Positions 1 through 5,993 are shown, counted from the stretch's first letter. The stretch is DNA of 9,877 nt from an uncultured Collinsella sp. (GCA_958428675.1 CAUAGV010000053.1:1-9877), one strand, 5' to 3'. Notes: generated by a model not told the origin, from the sequence alone. Numbers and translations are program-made.

Positions 1-705
1 ATCCGAAAGGCCCGTATAGCCGAGCGCCAGCGGCATGGAAAAGTCGATGCCGCCTGCCTTTTCGACCTTCTGGTTGAGCAGGTTACGTCCGTTCTTGGAA
101 CCGCGCGCCTTGCCCAGCTGCACGATCAGACCGTCCTCGGCAGCCACAACAGGCTTTACGTTGAGCAGCGTGCCCACGGCGCCGGCAGCAGCAGACAGGC
201 GACCGCCGCGCACCAGGTACTCCAGCGTCTCGAGCAGACCAATAACCACCACGCGGTCACGGACGGCCTCGACAGCCGCCGCGATCTGGGCCGCGCCCTG
301 GCCCTCGTCCACTAGGCGCAGGGCATACTCGACCAGCACGCGCTCACCCAGGGTAACGTTATTGCTATCAACCACATACACGTCGCCGCCCGGCGCCTCG
401 GCAAGTGCGGTACGGGCGCTCTGATTGGTCCCCGAAAGTTTGGCACCCACGGTAATAATCACCGCCTCGTCGCCGGCCTCACGTGCTTCGGCAATCGCCT
501 GCGAAAACGCGTACGGGTTGACCTGGCCGGTCTTGGGCAGCTCGTCGCGCTCCACGAGCATCTCGTAAAAGCGCTGGTGATCGATGTCGACGCCATCCAT
601 ATACACATCGGTGCCAAAGGTAACGGACAGCGGCAAGACGGACAGCGCCGGGTGCTCCGCCGGCGACATATCGCTTGCGGAATCGGTAATAATGCGGACG
701 GACAT
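1..705 (-). CDS. DegV family protein (fatty-acid-binding), C-terminus cut by window edge
   Basis: Encodes the first 235 residues of a DegV-family protein; about 45-55 C-terminal residues are missing because the frame is still open at base 1. Family members bind a fatty acid in a two-domain fold, and many Gram-positive members (FakB) present fatty acids to the kinase FakA for phosphorylation. Visible hallmarks are TDSASD at residues 7-12, PKTGQ at 57-61, the AKLSGTNQSA loop at 88-97 and VRGGRLSAAAG at 165-175, with LLNVKPVV at 180-187. The ATG at 703-705 follows AAAGGA (712-717 on the complement) by six bases, which fixes the start. The MarR gene lies 120 bp upstream on the same strand, so co-transcription is possible. 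No FakA-like gene is in the window, so use in fatty acid activation is inferred from the family only. Confidence 0.93.
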   Translation of the reverse strand, partial: MSVRIITDSASDMSPAEHPALSVLPLSVTFGTDVYMDGVDIDHQRFYEMLVERDELPKTGQVNPYAFSQAIAEAREAGDEAVIITVGAKLSGTNQSARTALAEAPGGDVYVVDSNNVTLGERVLVEYALRLVDEGQGAAQIAAAVEAVRDRVVVIGLLETLEYLVRGGRLSAAAGAVGTLLNVKPVVAAEDGLIVQLGKARGSKNGRNLLNQKVEKAGGIDFSMPLALGYTGLSD

Positions 706-825
706 AACGAATCCTTTCTTGCGCAGGTCCCGCGCGGGGAATTTTGACAGCAATGCCCCCGGCACGGCATACGCACTCAAACGGGACTATGCAGTTTTTA
801 ATGGGAAGCAAATGCCTTGGCGGCC

Positions 826-1275
826 TTAGATCTCACGCAGGGTGTTGAGAATCGTACGCAGCGACGCATACATCTGCTCGCGCTGCTCCACACCCATAGC
901 CTTACCGGTGGTGTCGAGCACCTCGCGAATGATGCGGTCCGCCTCGCTCATGCTCTCGCCGCCCAGAGCGGTCAGGCGCACCGGGGCACGATACTTAACG
1001 GCCGCATCACCCGAGTCGTCGACCTCGACGTAGCCGCCCTCCTCCAGATGCGCGAGCGTGCGCGAGACGGCGGCACGGGTCACGCCTGCCATGCGAGCCA
1101 GGTCAGCGCCAGTCAGGCCGTCCTTGCTGCGCTCAAGATAGTACAGGCACATAACGTCGGAGCCCTTGAGGCCCAGCCTTGCGCCCTCGGATGTCTTAAT
1201 GCGCTGGATCTCCTTGTAGAGCCCGCTGATCAGTCCGACAAAGTCCTCGAAACGTGTCTCGTCGTTCTGCTGCAT
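826..1275 (-). CDS. MarR-family winged-helix transcriptional regulator
   Basis: A 149-residue protein of typical MarR length. MarR proteins are dimeric DNA-binding repressors or activators that often respond to small aromatic ligands or oxidation. The sequence shows an N-terminal dimerisation helix (about 8-30), a helix-turn-helix at roughly 54-80 (LTGADLARMAGVTRAAVSRT, then LAHLEEGGYVE), a short basic/acidic wing at about 84-104 (VDDSGDAAVKYRAPVRLT) and C-terminal helices for dimerisation (about 107-148). The ATG at 1273-1275 is preceded by AAAGGCGG about nine bases upstream. It reads toward the DegV gene, whose start is 120 bp beyond its stop, so the two may form an operon. An imperfect palindrome in its own upstream region (1302-1321) is a candidate autoregulatory operator. 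The ligand and regulon cannot be told from sequence. Confidence 0.93.
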   Translation of the reverse strand: MQQNDETRFEDFVGLISGLYKEIQRIKTSEGARLGLKGSDVMCLYYLERSKDGLTGADLARMAGVTRAAVSRTLAHLEEGGYVEVDDSGDAAVKYRAPVRLTALGGESMSEADRIIREVLDTTGKAMGVEQREQMYASLRTILNTLREI

Positions 1276-1301
1276 GGGAGACGACCGCCTTTCGCTTACA
1301 T

Positions 1302-1321
1302 GATGCTAACGGGTAAACATC
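1302..1321. promoter_or_regulatory. Candidate MarR operator (imperfect palindrome)
   Basis: A 20-bp imperfect inverted repeat, GATGCTAACG followed by GGTAAACATC. Seven of nine arm positions are symmetric. It lies about 27 bp upstream of the MarR start codon. MarR proteins usually bind inverted repeats of about this size at their own promoters. No convincing -35/-10 pair was found beside it, so this is a candidate only. Confidence 0.3.
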
Positions 1322-1379
1322 TTAGCCGCACGAGGCAACACCCATACCCAAATATCCCATTTGTTAACCCATCAACATA

Positions 1380-1420
1380 AAAACCACCACAAAGGGGACA
1401 GGCACCTTTGTGGTGGTTTT
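1380..1420. repeat. REP-like palindromic hairpin, copy 1; terminator-like
   Basis: A perfect 16-bp stem (1380-1395 paired with 1405-1420, beginning AAAACCACCACAAAGG) closes a 9-nt loop GGACAGGCA. The A-run on one side and T-run on the other make it look like a bidirectional intrinsic terminator. It starts 28 bp after the stop codon of the B3/4 gene (minus strand) and would end that transcript in TTTT. The inverted copy at 2340-2380 differs at one of 41 positions. Such near-identical hairpins in intergenic DNA are typical of REP elements moved by RAYT/Y1 transposases; no such transposase is in the window. Confidence 0.85.
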
Positions 1421-1448
1421 GACCGGCGAACATAATCCGCAGGCGTCG

Positions 1449-2168
1449 TTACAGTTCCACGCAGGGATTGTCGCGGGTCACAAGCGTCTTAACGACAACC
1501 GTCGCTCCCAGATAGCGCTCGAGCAACTCGGCGAGACGATCAACGGCAGCCTGGCAATCCCCCATCCGCTCGGGCTCCACGCACTCAATCGCCAGGAATG
1601 CATCGGCCGAATCGTCGGACAGCGCCGTGCGAACGCCATCGCGCCAGTTCCAGCAGCGGCATACGGCGCCCGCATCATCGATGTAGGCGAGCTCGCCGGG
1701 CAGCGTCGGGTCATCCGTTTCCTCGCCAAGTGGCAGAAACGCATCGCCACCGTCAGTCACCTTCAAGCGAAGATCTCCCTCGATCGCGTGCAAATCCTCG
1801 CCTCCCACGGGCAGCGCATAGGTCAACGAAACCGTGTTGTAGATATCCACCGCCGGCGTGATATGACCGACCGGCTTGCCCTTGAGCACGCGCTTGAGCA
1901 GGTTCTCAATTGAGCAACGCGCGCCCTTTTTGGTCTTGAACAGCCGATAAGCCTCGCGCCATGCCTTGACCGGTGCGTTCTCGCTGATAGTATCGCTGGT
2001 CAGATGACGCTCCGCGTCGATATTGGCGCGGTCGAGCAACGCCGCAATCGCGTCCACGTCCTCTTGAGGAATCTGAGCCGCGGGCTTCATACCCTTTACG
2101 ACCACAACACCGACAGCCGCCTGCGGAAATAGCTCCCAAAACGAATCCTCGGCAATAAAGCTCTTCAT
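1449..2168 (-). CDS. Solo B3/4 (PheRS beta-like) tRNA-binding domain protein
   Basis: A 239-residue protein matching the stand-alone B3/4 domain family (COG3382-like), related to the editing module of the phenylalanyl-tRNA synthetase beta chain. The family is thought to act on tRNA or mischarged aminoacyl-tRNA; the substrate here is unknown. Recognisable parts are RLFKTKKGARCSIENLLKR (about 75-93), TPAVDIYNTVSL and ALPVGGED (104-125), GELAYIDD (158-165) and the characteristic CRCWNWRDGVRT (170-181). An ATG at 2181-2183 gives five extra residues but has no ribosome site. The ATG at 2166-2168 follows AAGGGAG closely and is preferred. The gene sits alone between pckA and the MarR gene, all on the minus strand, and is bracketed by two inverted REP-like hairpins. 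Its leader (2169-2306) has promoter, terminator and anti-Shine-Dalgarno features described separately. Confidence 0.88.
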   Translation of the reverse strand: MKSFIAEDSFWELFPQAAVGVVVVKGMKPAAQIPQEDVDAIAALLDRANIDAERHLTSDTISENAPVKAWREAYRLFKTKKGARCSIENLLKRVLKGKPVGHITPAVDIYNTVSLTYALPVGGEDLHAIEGDLRLKVTDGGDAFLPLGEETDDPTLPGELAYIDDAGAVCRCWNWRDGVRTALSDDSADAFLAIECVEPERMGDCQAAVDRLAELLERYLGATVVVKTLVTRDNPCVEL

Positions 2169-2173
2169 GTGCT

Positions 2174-2181
2174 CTCCCTTC
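2174..2181 (-). promoter_or_regulatory. Ribosome binding site of the B3/4 gene, with complementary leader segment
   Basis: On the minus strand this reads GAAGGGAG, five bases before the ATG at 2166-2168, and decides that start over the upstream in-frame ATG. The leader contains the exact complement CTCCCTTC at 2290-2297, about 110 nt upstream in the RNA, so the site could be masked by long-range pairing. Confidence 0.6.
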
Positions 2182-2212
2182 ATAGCATGCGCCCGAGCCC
2201 GGGTGCCTAAAC

Positions 2213-2270
2213 AAAAAGCGCCCTTACGACGGCCACCTTCAAAGTCCTACGGTGCCGCCACAAGAGCGCT
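2213..2270 (-). terminator. Long intrinsic-terminator-like hairpin in the B3/4 leader
   Basis: In minus-strand RNA, bases 2270-2254 pair with 2217-2233 as 17 consecutive pairs, four of them G-U. After one bulged base (2234), three more pairs (2253-2251 with 2235-2237) close a 13-nt loop. The 3' arm runs straight into UUUUUGUUU (2217-2209). All four wobbles are allowed only in minus-strand RNA, so that is the folding strand. It lies about 35 nt after a likely transcription start and about 45 nt before the B3/4 start codon. It could be an attenuator, the end of a ~95-nt small RNA, or a second pckA terminator. Confidence 0.7.
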
Positions 2271-2312
2271 TACGCTGCCCCCATCCGGAGAAGGGAGCGA
2301 TATGTCAGGCGT

Positions 2313-2342
2313 ATTGTAACCCGAATCATCCGCGCGAGTAAA
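2313..2342 (-). promoter_or_regulatory. Candidate sigma-70-type promoter for the B3/4 leader
   Basis: On the minus strand, TTTACT (2342-2337, -35-like, 4 of 6) is followed by an 18-bp spacer and TACAAT (2318-2313, -10-like, 5 of 6). The predicted start is near 2306. The -35 overlaps the T-run that ends the REP-like hairpin behind pckA, so initiation would begin right where pckA transcription should stop. Confidence 0.5.
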
Positions 2343-2380
2343 ACCACCACAAAGGTGCCTGTCCCCTTTATGGTGGTTTT
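2340..2380. repeat. REP-like palindromic hairpin, copy 2 (inverted); pckA terminator-like
   Basis: The same 41-nt element as at 1380-1420 but in reverse orientation, with 40 of 41 positions identical. The 16-bp stem (2340-2355 with 2365-2380) has one C/A mismatch in plus-strand DNA (2350/2370) that becomes a G-U pair in minus-strand RNA. The stem therefore stays fully paired in the pckA transcript. It begins 15 bp after the pckA stop codon and ends in TTTT on the minus strand, as an intrinsic terminator would. Confidence 0.85.
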
Positions 2381-2395
2381 GGGTCTGAGGCGACG

Positions 2396-4066
2396 CTAGT
2401 GGCGAAGTCCCAGCAGGCCGTGGCCGCGATGACGGGCGTCGGCGTGCACCTGAGCATGCGGACCGGCGGCCTTGACGGATTCGGGCAGGTGCGAGTACTT
2501 CTTCTCGAAGTTCTCCTCGAACATCACGGCCAAGTTGTGCGCGGCCTCGTCGTAGCGAGCGGTGCTCTGCCAGTACTGGCGCGGCACCAGGATGCCGTCG
2601 GGTACGCCGTGGCACGTGGTGGGAATGTCGACGTTAAAGATGTCGTCGTGCACGAACTCGCTGTCCTCGATGGTACCGTCGAGGGCGCGGGCCACCAGGG
2701 CGCGCGTGTAGGCAAGCTCGATGCGATGACCCACGCCGTAGCCGCCGCCGATCCAGCCGGTGTTGACCAAGTAGACGCGGGTGCGGCCGTCGGCGATGCG
2801 CTCACCGAGCATCTTGGCATAGACCATGGGGTCGAGCGGCATAAACGGCTCGCCAAACAGCGAAGAGAACGTGGGCGTGGGCTCGGTGACGCCGACCTCG
2901 GTGCCGGGGATCTTGGCCGTAAAGCCCGTCACAAAGTGGTACATGGCGGCATCGGCCGTCAGGCGTGAGATGGGCGGCAACACGCCAAAGGCGTCGCAGG
3001 TCAGGAACAGTACGACGCTTGGAGTGGTGCCCATGCCCTTGGTCCACGCGTTGGGAATGTGCTCCACAGGGTATGCCACGCGCGTGTTGTGCGTGATCGA
3101 GACGTCGTCGTAGTTGGGCTTGCGGTTCTCGTCGAGCACCACGTTTTCGCAGATGGCGCCAAAGCGGACGGCGTTGAAGATCTCGGGCTCGTGGAACGCG
3201 TCCAGGCCCTCGCATTTGGCGTAGCAGCCACCCTCGATGTTGAAGATGCCCATGTCGGACCAACCGTGCTCGTCGTCGCCGATCAGTAGGCGCGTGGGGT
3301 TGGCCGAAAGCGTGGTCTTGCCGGTGCCGGACAGGCCAAAGAACACGGCGGTCTCGTGCGTGACAGGATCCATGCTGGCCGAGCAGTGCATGGGCAGCAC
3401 GTCGTCCTCGACGGGCAGCAGGTAGTTCATGACGCTGAAGATCGACTTTTTGATCTCACCGGAGTAGCCGGTGCCGGCGACCAGAATCACGCGTTCCTGG
3501 AAGTTGATGACCACGGCGGCGCTGGAGTTGAGGCCCTTGATGGCAGGGTCGCACTGGTAGCCGGGAGCGGCGAGCACGCAAAAGTCCGGCTCACCGGTGC
3601 GCGCGATTTCGCGGGCGAGCGGGCGAGCGAGCATCTGCTTAATAAAGAGTGCCTGGCTGGCACGCTCGCAGGCAACGAGCAGTCGACGCGTGTGGTTGCG
3701 GTCGGCGCCGGCCATGCCGCGGGTGACGAACACATCGCGCTCGTTGAGGTAGTTGACGATACCGGCCTTGATGGTCTCGTAGCTCTCGATCGAAAGCGGT
3801 CGGTTGACGGCGCCCCAGGCGATCTTGTCGTGCACGTCGGGCGTGTCGACGATAAAGCGGTCGTTGGGCGAACGGCCGGTGCGCTCCCCCGTCTCGATCA
3901 CGAGTGCGCCATTGGATGCCATGCGGCCTTCTTCGCGGCGGATGGCGTGCTCGACGAGCTCCGCGGCGGGTAGATCGACCAGCAGACGGGGCTGATTCTC
4001 GGCAGGATCTTCGACCAGCGTAATGCCAAAGTTGGACAGAACTTCTGCAGGGGTAATACCTGGCAT
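2396..4066 (-). CDS. pckA: Phosphoenolpyruvate carboxykinase (ATP)
   Basis: A 556-residue ATP-dependent PEP carboxykinase (EC 4.1.1.49). It interconverts oxaloacetate + ATP with PEP + CO2 + ADP in the cytosol, for gluconeogenesis or, in CO2-rich anaerobes, PEP carboxylation. Seen in order: GRSPNDRFIV (64-73), FIKQM with the metal/substrate Lys (141-145), GEIKKSIFSVMNYLLP (203-218), MHCSA (226-230), the P-loop GLSGTGKTTLS (244-254), IGDDEHGW with the metal Asp (262-269), RVAYPVEHIPN (329-339), GFTAK (381-385) and YLVNTGW (432-438). The usual GKRI is GHRI here (446-449). The frame is open upstream to 4180, but the ATG at 4064-4066 has AAAGGAGG four bases upstream and begins the family N-terminus. 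The protein is slightly longer than the usual ~540 residues because of a His/Arg-rich tail (about 537-556). A REP-like hairpin follows the stop, and palindromes lie in the promoter region. Confidence 0.97.
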   Translation of the reverse strand: MPGITPAEVLSNFGITLVEDPAENQPRLLVDLPAAELVEHAIRREEGRMASNGALVIETGERTGRSPNDRFIVDTPDVHDKIAWGAVNRPLSIESYETIKAGIVNYLNERDVFVTRGMAGADRNHTRRLLVACERASQALFIKQMLARPLAREIARTGEPDFCVLAAPGYQCDPAIKGLNSSAAVVINFQERVILVAGTGYSGEIKKSIFSVMNYLLPVEDDVLPMHCSASMDPVTHETAVFFGLSGTGKTTLSANPTRLLIGDDEHGWSDMGIFNIEGGCYAKCEGLDAFHEPEIFNAVRFGAICENVVLDENRKPNYDDVSITHNTRVAYPVEHIPNAWTKGMGTTPSVVLFLTCDAFGVLPPISRLTADAAMYHFVTGFTAKIPGTEVGVTEPTPTFSSLFGEPFMPLDPMVYAKMLGERIADGRTRVYLVNTGWIGGGYGVGHRIELAYTRALVARALDGTIEDSEFVHDDIFNVDIPTTCHGVPDGILVPRQYWQSTARYDEAAHNLAVMFEENFEKKYSHLPESVKAAGPHAQVHADARHRGHGLLGLRH

Positions 4067-4107
4067 GGGGCCTCCTTTAAAAGCGCGACACGTGGACGAG
4101 GCGCGCA

Positions 4108-4123
4108 CTTTACTCACGTAAAG
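4108..4123. promoter_or_regulatory. Inverted repeat CTTTAC-N4-GTAAAG upstream of pckA
   Basis: A perfect inverted repeat with 6-bp arms and the spacer TCAC, 42 bp upstream of the pckA start codon. It is the size of a dimeric repressor site and lies near where transcription would begin. Function is inferred from symmetry and position only; no clear -35/-10 pair was identified for pckA. Confidence 0.3.
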
Positions 4124-4140
4124 CCCGTTGTACCCGATAT

Positions 4141-4156
4141 GCAAAAACGTTTTTGC
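4141..4156. promoter_or_regulatory. Perfect 16-bp palindrome upstream of pckA (operator candidate)
   Basis: GCAAAAACGTTTTTGC is fully self-complementary and centred on CpG, 75 bp upstream of the pckA start codon. A-run/CG/T-run symmetry with GC ends resembles LacI-family operators (PurR sites share GCAAA and TTTGC), but the spacing is two bases longer per arm than PurR and it does not fit a cre site. The whole 4067-4418 gap (352 bp) carries no gene. It holds this site, the repeat at 4108-4123, a repeat cluster at 4258-4307 and the start signals of the flippase gene. Confidence 0.45.
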
Positions 4157-4257
4157 GGCAACGGCGAAGCGCCCGCCCAACGGTCAAAAATCGCACGCAA
4201 GCGGCCTAGTCGTTAGGGACACTCTTGAACAGGCAACAACCAAGGAGCGACCCCGGA

Positions 4258-4307
4258 TGCCGACACTTAGGGACGTTCCCAAAGTGCCGGCACATAAGGA
4301 ACGTCCC
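4258..4307. repeat. Overlapping hairpin repeat (second REP-like family)
   Basis: Two hairpins share sequence here. TGCCGACACTT (4258-4268) pairs with AAGTGCCGGCA (4282-4292), 10 of 11 positions. GGGACGTTCC (4270-4279) pairs perfectly with GGAACGTCCC (4298-4307). The shared middle is a perfect 10-bp palindrome, GTGCCGGCAC (4284-4293). The two stems cannot form together. The layout, an alternating TGCCG/GTGCC block and GGGACGT block, suggests a dispersed intergenic repeat rather than a unique regulatory site. It lies 112 bp upstream of the flippase start. Confidence 0.6.
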
Positions 4308-4384
4308 CAAATGCCGTCTACTGAATGGCGCCGCCGAAATTATCGAACAACCTGTTCAAAAACACGAACGAACACCGTCGCGTC

Positions 4385-4390
4385 TATACT
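4385..4390 (+). promoter_or_regulatory. Candidate -10 element of the flippase gene
   Basis: TATACT (5 of 6 to the sigma-70 -10 consensus) lies 28 bp before the TTG start, giving a short leader with the AAAGGA ribosome site. No good -35 hexamer is present 16-18 bp upstream, so an activator or a nonstandard promoter would be needed. Confidence 0.35.
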
Positions 4391-4418
4391 AGAGCGCAGC
4401 AATAGAAAGGACTCCGCT

Positions 4419-5993
4419 TTGAGCATCACGCCCATCGATAGCATTCGCCGCGCCATCGCCCGCCGCAATGGCGTCGCCGACCCCACCGTATCGGACGGGG
4501 CGCACGGGCAGGGCGGACGCATCGAGAACGGCCTGTTCCCCGCATCGCACACCGCCGAGGAGCTCGCACGAATCCAAGAGCTAAGCCAGCGTAACGCCGG
4601 CAGTCCCGACAGCAGCCAGGTCACACGCCGTCGCCGCGAGCGCGATCGCCAGCCCGGCCCCATCCACCGCATGGTCAATGCCTGGTGGAACCGCCTGCTC
4701 GGAGCCGTCTACGGCGGCGGCTTCTCCACGCAAGAAGCCGAGTACGAAGATCACGCCACCCGTCGCGACTACCTTTGGAATACCCTGGGCACCGTCGTGT
4801 GGGGCATGGCGTTTCCGTTGCTCACCATCGTGTCCACACAGCTCGCGGGCGCCGAGGAGGCTGGCAAATTCTCCATCGCCTTTGTCACCGGCACGCTCAT
4901 CATGATCGCGTGCAACTACGGCGTGCGCAATTTCCAGGTCTCGGACATCGACGAAAAGACGTCCTTTGCCTCTTACCAGCTCAACCGCTGGCTCTGCGGA
5001 GCGCTCGCGCTGGCATGCGGCCTGGTATACAGCAGCGCCCGCGGCTACGATGCGCAGATGGCCACGATCGGCCTGGGCGTCTACCTCTATAAGGTGATCG
5101 ACGGCATCGCCGACGTGTACGAGGGCCGCCTGCAGCAGGCCGACAAGCTCTATTTGGCCGGCATGAGCCAAACGCTGCGTTCCGCCGGCGTCATCGCGGT
5201 CTTTAGCGTGGCACTGTTCCTCACGCGCAGCATGCCCATCGCGGCCATGGCCATGGGTGTCACCGCCATCGCCTCGCTCGTGCTGGTCACCGCGCCGCTT
5301 GCCCTGCTCGAGACCGAAAAATCGTGCCACGTGAGCCTGCGCGAGGTCGGCCACCTGTTTGTCCAGTGCGCCCCGCTCTTTGGTGCACTGTTCCTGTTCA
5401 ACCTTATTGAGAGCATGCCCAAGTTTGTGATGGAAGGCACGCTGGCATACAAATATCAGCTGTACTTTAATGCCCTGTTCTTTCCGGCGCAGGCTATTTT
5501 GCTGAGCATTGGATTTATCTATAAACCGCAGCTCCTGCGCTTGTCGAGCATTTGGGCTAATCCTCGCAAGCGTCGTCGCTTTGACCTGATTATTGTTGCC
5601 GTTATGGCGCTGATCGTGGTCATCACCGGCGTGTGCGCCGCATTTATGGCAGGTCCCGGTATTCCCCTCATGAGCTTTATGTACGGCCTCAGCTTTGAAC
5701 GCTACCGTACGCTGGCGCTGCTGATGGTCGTCGCCGGCGGCGTCACCGCGGCCATCGACTTTATCTACGCCATCATCACGGTGCTGCGCCACGCTGGAGA
5801 CGTCACCAAGATCTACCTGATCTGCTTCGCCGTAAGCGTGGTGCTGCCGGTGATCCTGATTAAGCTACTGGGTCTGATGGGCGCTGTGGTGAGCTACCTA
5901 GCCATCATGGCCCTACTCCTGGTGCTGTTGATAATCGAGTACGCCCACATCCGCCAGCGCATCGAGCGCGACCGCAACCCCTACGGCGCCTAA
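4419..5993 (+). CDS. Polysaccharide flippase-like membrane protein (MOP/MATE superfamily)
   Basis: A 524-residue integral membrane protein of the kind usually annotated as lipopolysaccharide biosynthesis protein or Wzx-like flippase, which moves lipid-linked saccharides across the membrane. About 12 hydrophobic segments are visible (roughly 119-140, 150-170, 188-206, 213-230, 251-268, 272-294, 311-331, 345-368, 388-411, 430-455, 463-483, 486-507). The first ~115 residues are hydrophilic, with a basic stretch TRRRRERDR (69-77), and are probably cytoplasmic. The frame is open from 4128, but that DNA is repeat and promoter. The TTG at 4419-4421 follows AAAGGA (4406-4411) by seven bases and is chosen as start. 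An ATG at 4671 (residue 85) is a less likely alternative. No glycosyltransferase or polymerase genes adjoin it, so the substrate is unknown and the family call rests on topology and general resemblance. Confidence 0.8.
   Translation: MSITPIDSIRRAIARRNGVADPTVSDGAHGQGGRIENGLFPASHTAEELARIQELSQRNAGSPDSSQVTRRRRERDRQPGPIHRMVNAWWNRLLGAVYGGGFSTQEAEYEDHATRRDYLWNTLGTVVWGMAFPLLTIVSTQLAGAEEAGKFSIAFVTGTLIMIACNYGVRNFQVSDIDEKTSFASYQLNRWLCGALALACGLVYSSARGYDAQMATIGLGVYLYKVIDGIADVYEGRLQQADKLYLAGMSQTLRSAGVIAVFSVALFLTRSMPIAAMAMGVTAIASLVLVTAPLALLETEKSCHVSLREVGHLFVQCAPLFGALFLFNLIESMPKFVMEGTLAYKYQLYFNALFFPAQAILLSIGFIYKPQLLRLSSIWANPRKRRRFDLIIVAVMALIVVITGVCAAFMAGPGIPLMSFMYGLSFERYRTLALLMVVAGGVTAAIDFIYAIITVLRHAGDVTKIYLICFAVSVVLPVILIKLLGLMGAVVSYLAIMALLLVLLIIEYAHIRQRIERDRNPYGA

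Noticed and set aside
2217..2306. T-box riboswitch upstream of the B3/4 gene
   Set aside because: GGCGGCACCG in the terminator stem faintly resembles the T-box core, but there is no stem I with specifier loop, the leader before the hairpin is too short (~35 nt), and the T-box sequence is not matched.
2399..3973. Open frames of 189 and 205 codons on the plus strand inside pckA
   Set aside because: They are antisense to conserved PEP carboxykinase motifs; their Val/Gly/Asp-rich translation is typical of complementary-strand shadows.
4141..4156. CcpA cre site upstream of pckA
   Set aside because: The palindrome is CG-centred but lacks the TG...CA ends at the required spacing.
4344..4357. CGAACAACCTGTTC as a possible LexA/SOS box before the flippase gene
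   Set aside because: The half-sites CGAAC and GTTC are five bases apart rather than the four required by the Gram-positive/actinobacterial consensus, and the gene is not a typical SOS target.
4128..4418. Upstream extension of the flippase frame to ATG 4128 or the in-frame ATG near 4258
   Set aside because: This stretch consists of the pckA operator palindrome, repeat DNA and a -10 element, and neither ATG has a ribosome site; the TTG at 4419 does.
4581..5792. 403-codon open frame on the minus strand, opposite the flippase gene
   Set aside because: It lies wholly inside the flippase gene, has no membrane or domain signature, and has the His/Gln/Asp/Gly-rich composition produced by reading GC-biased codons on the wrong strand.
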